64,000 nt of DNA. Origin: Bacillota bacterium (GTDB taxonomy: Bacteria; Bacillota; Clostridia; Saccharofermentanales; Fastidiosipilaceae). Below the pieces are notes generated by a model. The model saw only the letters and a program-made list of their open reading frames with translations. It had not been told where the DNA came from and did no database searches. The stretch covers positions 1 to 64,000 of the forward strand of contig JAEZWR010000002.1 in NCBI GenBank assembly GCA_023420115.1, read 5' to 3'. Below are positions 61,776-64,000 of this stretch, one piece after another. The position numbers were made by a program, and so were the translations under genes. Numbering within the stretch: the stretch's first letter is position 1; each line of letters opens with the position of its first letter.

Positions 61776-61803
61776 AGCATCTACATTTGTAGGTGCTTTT
61801 TTA
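61776..61803 (+). terminator. ABC-F gene terminator
   Basis: AGCATCTAC (61776-61784) pairs with GTAGGTGCT (61789-61797, one wobble) around ATTT, followed by TTTTTT. Confidence 0.92.
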
Positions 61804-61901
61804 TTCTAGTTTTATGAAATAAATAATATAAACATTTTAAATATATTTTTTTAGTGGGATAGGGAAAATGTAGCAGGGTTTTTAGCTACCTTGTTAAATA
61901 A

Positions 61902-61938
61902 AATGGGAAGAACCATATCGTATATAATTCTTCCCATT
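61902..61938 (-). terminator. Terminator of the minus-strand HAD/GH2 operon
   Basis: AATGGGAAGAA (61902-61912) and TTCTTCCCATT (61928-61938) pair perfectly over 11 bp. On the minus strand TTTATTT follows. Confidence 0.85.
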
Positions 61939-61966
61939 AAATCTTCTTAATAATTTGAAAAATAAA

Positions 61967-62815
61967 TTATAAATTTGGTGTCAGATTATTTTTGAAATCT
62001 TCTTCAAATTTTGATGCGTAGTTTGAAAATTCGCCATTCTTAAATATGATTAAATATTTATCTTTTAGATCTTTCCAACTTTGATCTTCTTGACGAACAA
62101 GTATAGGATAGAAATTGACATTAGCAGCCCTTGCGGCATCTAAATCCGAAGGGGCATCACCTAACATTAATATATTATTTGCCTCATATCCTTTGCTTAG
62201 CATAAGTTTAAGACCGTCAAGTTTACTTCCACTGTCTTGAGCAAAAATGAGAGAAATGAATTGAAGCAGGTCTTCTTTCTCCCATTCTTCGAGTACAGCT
62301 TCTCTGTTCGCGGAGGACAAAACTATTATATCTGCAAACGAAGATGCCATTTCTAGACATTCTTTAACGCCAAGATATGACTTTTTGTCGTCAGGATTTA
62401 GACTAGCAATAGCTTCGTTAACTTTATTTGACCATTCTAGAGCCTTGATTAGAATTTCACTAGGAGAGGAATCTATTTCTCTCTTTAGGCTGGCATTAGA
62501 TAGTTCAGAACTAGTTGTAGCAAATTTATTGAGTGCATCTATATCCTGTATTTTTTGATATTGCACATTCACTTCAGTTAGGGCTTTTGCCAGACCTTTG
62601 AATCGGTTAATTCCTCTAGTAAGTGAATATAGATTGATTTCATTCCACCTAGCTAAAATAGCGTCTTTATTAGCTTCGAGACCAAAAATATCAACCATAA
62701 TAGGGCCAAAACATTGTTTGTGTTTGATGTCCATGCTGTCAATTGCTGTTCCGTCAGAATCTATACATATTACAAAGTCGTGTTTCTTTTCAAATTCTTC
62801 AATTCTTCCGTACAT
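61967..62815 (-). CDS. HAD-superfamily hydrolase
   Basis: 282 aa with motif I CIDSDGTAIDSMD, a large helical cap (about 35-150), motif II VLSSANREAV, a lysine in GSKLDGLKLM, and motif IV MLGDAPSDLDAARAANVNFYPI. It fits HAD phosphatases acting on sugar phosphates. GGAGG lies 7 nt upstream of ATG 62815. The start overlaps the end of the GH2 gene by 17 nt, so both are made together; removing phosphate from an imported sugar phosphate is a possible link. Confidence 0.85.
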   Translation of the reverse strand: MYGRIEEFEKKHDFVICIDSDGTAIDSMDIKHKQCFGPIMVDIFGLEANKDAILARWNEINLYSLTRGINRFKGLAKALTEVNVQYQKIQDIDALNKFATTSSELSNASLKREIDSSPSEILIKALEWSNKVNEAIASLNPDDKKSYLGVKECLEMASSFADIIVLSSANREAVLEEWEKEDLLQFISLIFAQDSGSKLDGLKLMLSKGYEANNILMLGDAPSDLDAARAANVNFYPILVRQEDQSWKDLKDKYLIIFKNGEFSNYASKFEEDFKNNLTPNL

Positions 62816-63998
62816 ATTTATACCTCCAAATTAATTGTTTTTTTTTGCTGATTTTGCCGAGTTCTTTTTTAAGATAAGTATAAACTGGGCTGTCGCATCC
62901 GAAGCCAGCAAAATCCAATATAAAGTCGAGCCTCATATTCTGTATCATCTCAAACATATTCTCCATAGATGAAGATCCACTACTATTTTTTTGCATATTA
63001 TCAAAGAATATATTTAAAATTTTAGCACTTTCTGGATTACTAAGAAGGTCACTTATTGTATCTTCTAAAGTGTATGGATTATCGACTGGAGAACTTGTAT
63101 TATTTTCATCCTCTTGAAGAGAAGTGAACCAGTTTTCTACTTCTAACACTTGTGAAGATTTTGGAAGTACATAGTCAGGATTTGCTTCGTTAACTTTTAC
63201 AAGTTCTATCTCATCATAATAAGTTTGAGAAGAGTCGTCCTTTCCTTCTGCTCCAATAATGTTAAGACCATCATTAAGTTTAATATTATTAAACTTAAAA
63301 ACATACTTTGATTCGAGACTGGCAAATAATTCATCATTTAGATATAAGTCTAATTTTTTTAGATTACTATATACCTTGATATCTATATATTCTTTGTCTC
63401 TTTCTCTGAAGCGTCTCGAGCATATGTGTACAAAAGGTTTCTTTGACCAGTGGGCTTTGTAAATATAAAAGGAGTCTTTTCTTAGGCTTCTATCGTAAGT
63501 TATAAGACCTTTGTTATTGCGACCTTTTACGCCACCTTCGTCTCTGGCATCCGCTGCGAAATCAAACATATTCCAGACGTGTGTAGCCCAAAGATAAGGT
63601 CGTGATTCAATACATTCAAGCATTTTTTCATGATAGAGTGCTTGGTATTCTTCAGAATAATCACGTCTAAGTGGTTCAGAACTATGGAGATTTGTTAGTC
63701 CCTCAGCTCCATATTCGCTGATTCCTAAAGGCCTATCTGGGTAAAGTTTATGGAATTTATCAAGCCAGGGTCCATTTTCGTCGACAGTTCCACTATACCA
63801 TCCGAAATAATGATTATAAGAAAGAACATCAGTTATTCTATTATGTTCTGATTCCATGGGAAGGAGAGATAGCTGAGCCATAGTTGTTAGTCTAGTTGGA
63901 TCTAAGTTTTTGGCTAAGTCATTAAGCTCACGAAGGTTCTCAATCAGTTCTGGAGAATCCTTTCCAATGGTAATTTCGTTGGATATACCCCAGAAACA
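62799..63998 (-). CDS. Glycoside hydrolase family 2 enzyme, C-terminal part (cut by window edge)
   Basis: The frame runs from the right window edge for 399 codons. It begins in the catalytic barrel with FWGISNEITIG, holding the acid/base Glu of GH2 (Asn-Glu pair), and PLGISEYGAEG holds the nucleophile Glu. HVWNMFDFAADARDEGG and KGLITYDRSLRKDSFYIYKAHWS are typical GH2 text. A beta-sandwich Ig-like domain follows (about 165-235), then an extra C-terminal region of about 130 residues with low similarity to known ends. Beta-galactosidase or beta-glucuronidase activity is likely; specificity cannot be set. No signal peptide can be judged as the N terminus is outside. Confidence 0.9.
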   Translation of the reverse strand, partial: CFWGISNEITIGKDSPELIENLRELNDLAKNLDPTRLTTMAQLSLLPMESEHNRITDVLSYNHYFGWYSGTVDENGPWLDKFHKLYPDRPLGISEYGAEGLTNLHSSEPLRRDYSEEYQALYHEKMLECIESRPYLWATHVWNMFDFAADARDEGGVKGRNNKGLITYDRSLRKDSFYIYKAHWSKKPFVHICSRRFRERDKEYIDIKVYSNLKKLDLYLNDELFASLESKYVFKFNNIKLNDGLNIIGAEGKDDSSQTYYDEIELVKVNEANPDYVLPKSSQVLEVENWFTSLQEDENNTSSPVDNPYTLEDTISDLLSNPESAKILNIFFDNMQKNSSGSSSMENMFEMIQNMRLDFILDFAGFGCDSPVYTYLKKELGKISKKKQLIWRYKYVRKN

Positions 63999-64000
63999 GA

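Noticed and set aside
1..64000. CRISPR arrays or rRNA genes
   Set aside because: No regularly spaced direct repeats and no rRNA-like conserved blocks were seen.

Overview
The window is AT-rich chromosomal DNA of a low-GC Gram-positive bacterium, most likely a member of the Clostridia (Bacillota). The basis is the gene content (dnaE with PHP domain followed by pfkA, mutS2, prfC, tmcAL, an Asp23-domain protein, a DUF6062-like protein, a small clostridial-type Smr protein), strong purine-rich Shine-Dalgarno sites, TTG/GTG starts and many hairpin-plus-T-run terminators. I cannot name genus or species. The tmRNA tag reads ANDNYSLAAA.

Layout. 1-780: decayed accessory DNA, with the tail of an ABC-2 permease and a frameshifted mobile-element sigma factor. 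784-3963 (minus): a DHHW/MBOAT polysaccharide O-acylation pair. 4198-19150: housekeeping genes (uvrB, pgcA-dnaE, pfkA, a CDP-alcohol phosphatidyltransferase, mutS2, MATE exporter, nagB). 19257-35861: a 16.6 kb surface-glycan locus on the plus strand. It begins with a PglF/FlaA1-type 4,6-dehydratase, an SH3 lipoprotein, a sugar aminotransferase, an initiating phosphoglycosyltransferase, a Wzy-type polymerase and a Wzx-type flippase. It continues with a legionaminic-acid-type nonulosonate pathway: LegB, LegC, PtmE-like, LegF, a LysA-like PLP decarboxylase, an ATP-grasp ligase, LegI and LegG. It ends at a long hairpin at 35880-35979.

36061-41620 (minus): a DUF4015-type lipoprotein, an unknown 494-aa protein, a three-TM protein with a very long helical tail, and a small acidic protein. 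41821-48917 (plus): a possible upstream ORF and prfC, yebC, a P-loop/Asp23 fusion, a DUF6062-like cysteine protein, a YedF-like protein without the usual cysteines, a small Smr protein, a family-4 uracil-DNA glycosylase and a 58-aa membrane-like protein. 48976-64000: tRNA-Ser(GCU), a HAD phosphatase, asparaginase, cca, tyrS, tmcAL, an EamA transporter, tmRNA, udk, an Lpd-like flavoprotein, an ABC-F ribosome-protection gene with its own leader peptide and attenuator, a second HAD protein and the 3' part of a GH2 glycosidase.

How it fits together. The dehydratase, aminotransferase and phosphoglycosyltransferase can build the first, lipid-linked amino sugar. LegB through LegF make a CMP-activated nonulosonate. 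Wzx and Wzy would flip and polymerise the repeat unit. No glycosyltransferase beyond the initiating enzyme and no N-acetyltransferase is in the locus, while a decarboxylase and an ATP-grasp enzyme sit inside the pathway. This suggests an unusual N-acyl or amide substituent on the sugar. The second standout is the ABC-F leader, where two mutually exclusive hairpins place the Shine-Dalgarno of the resistance gene under control of a 10-codon peptide.
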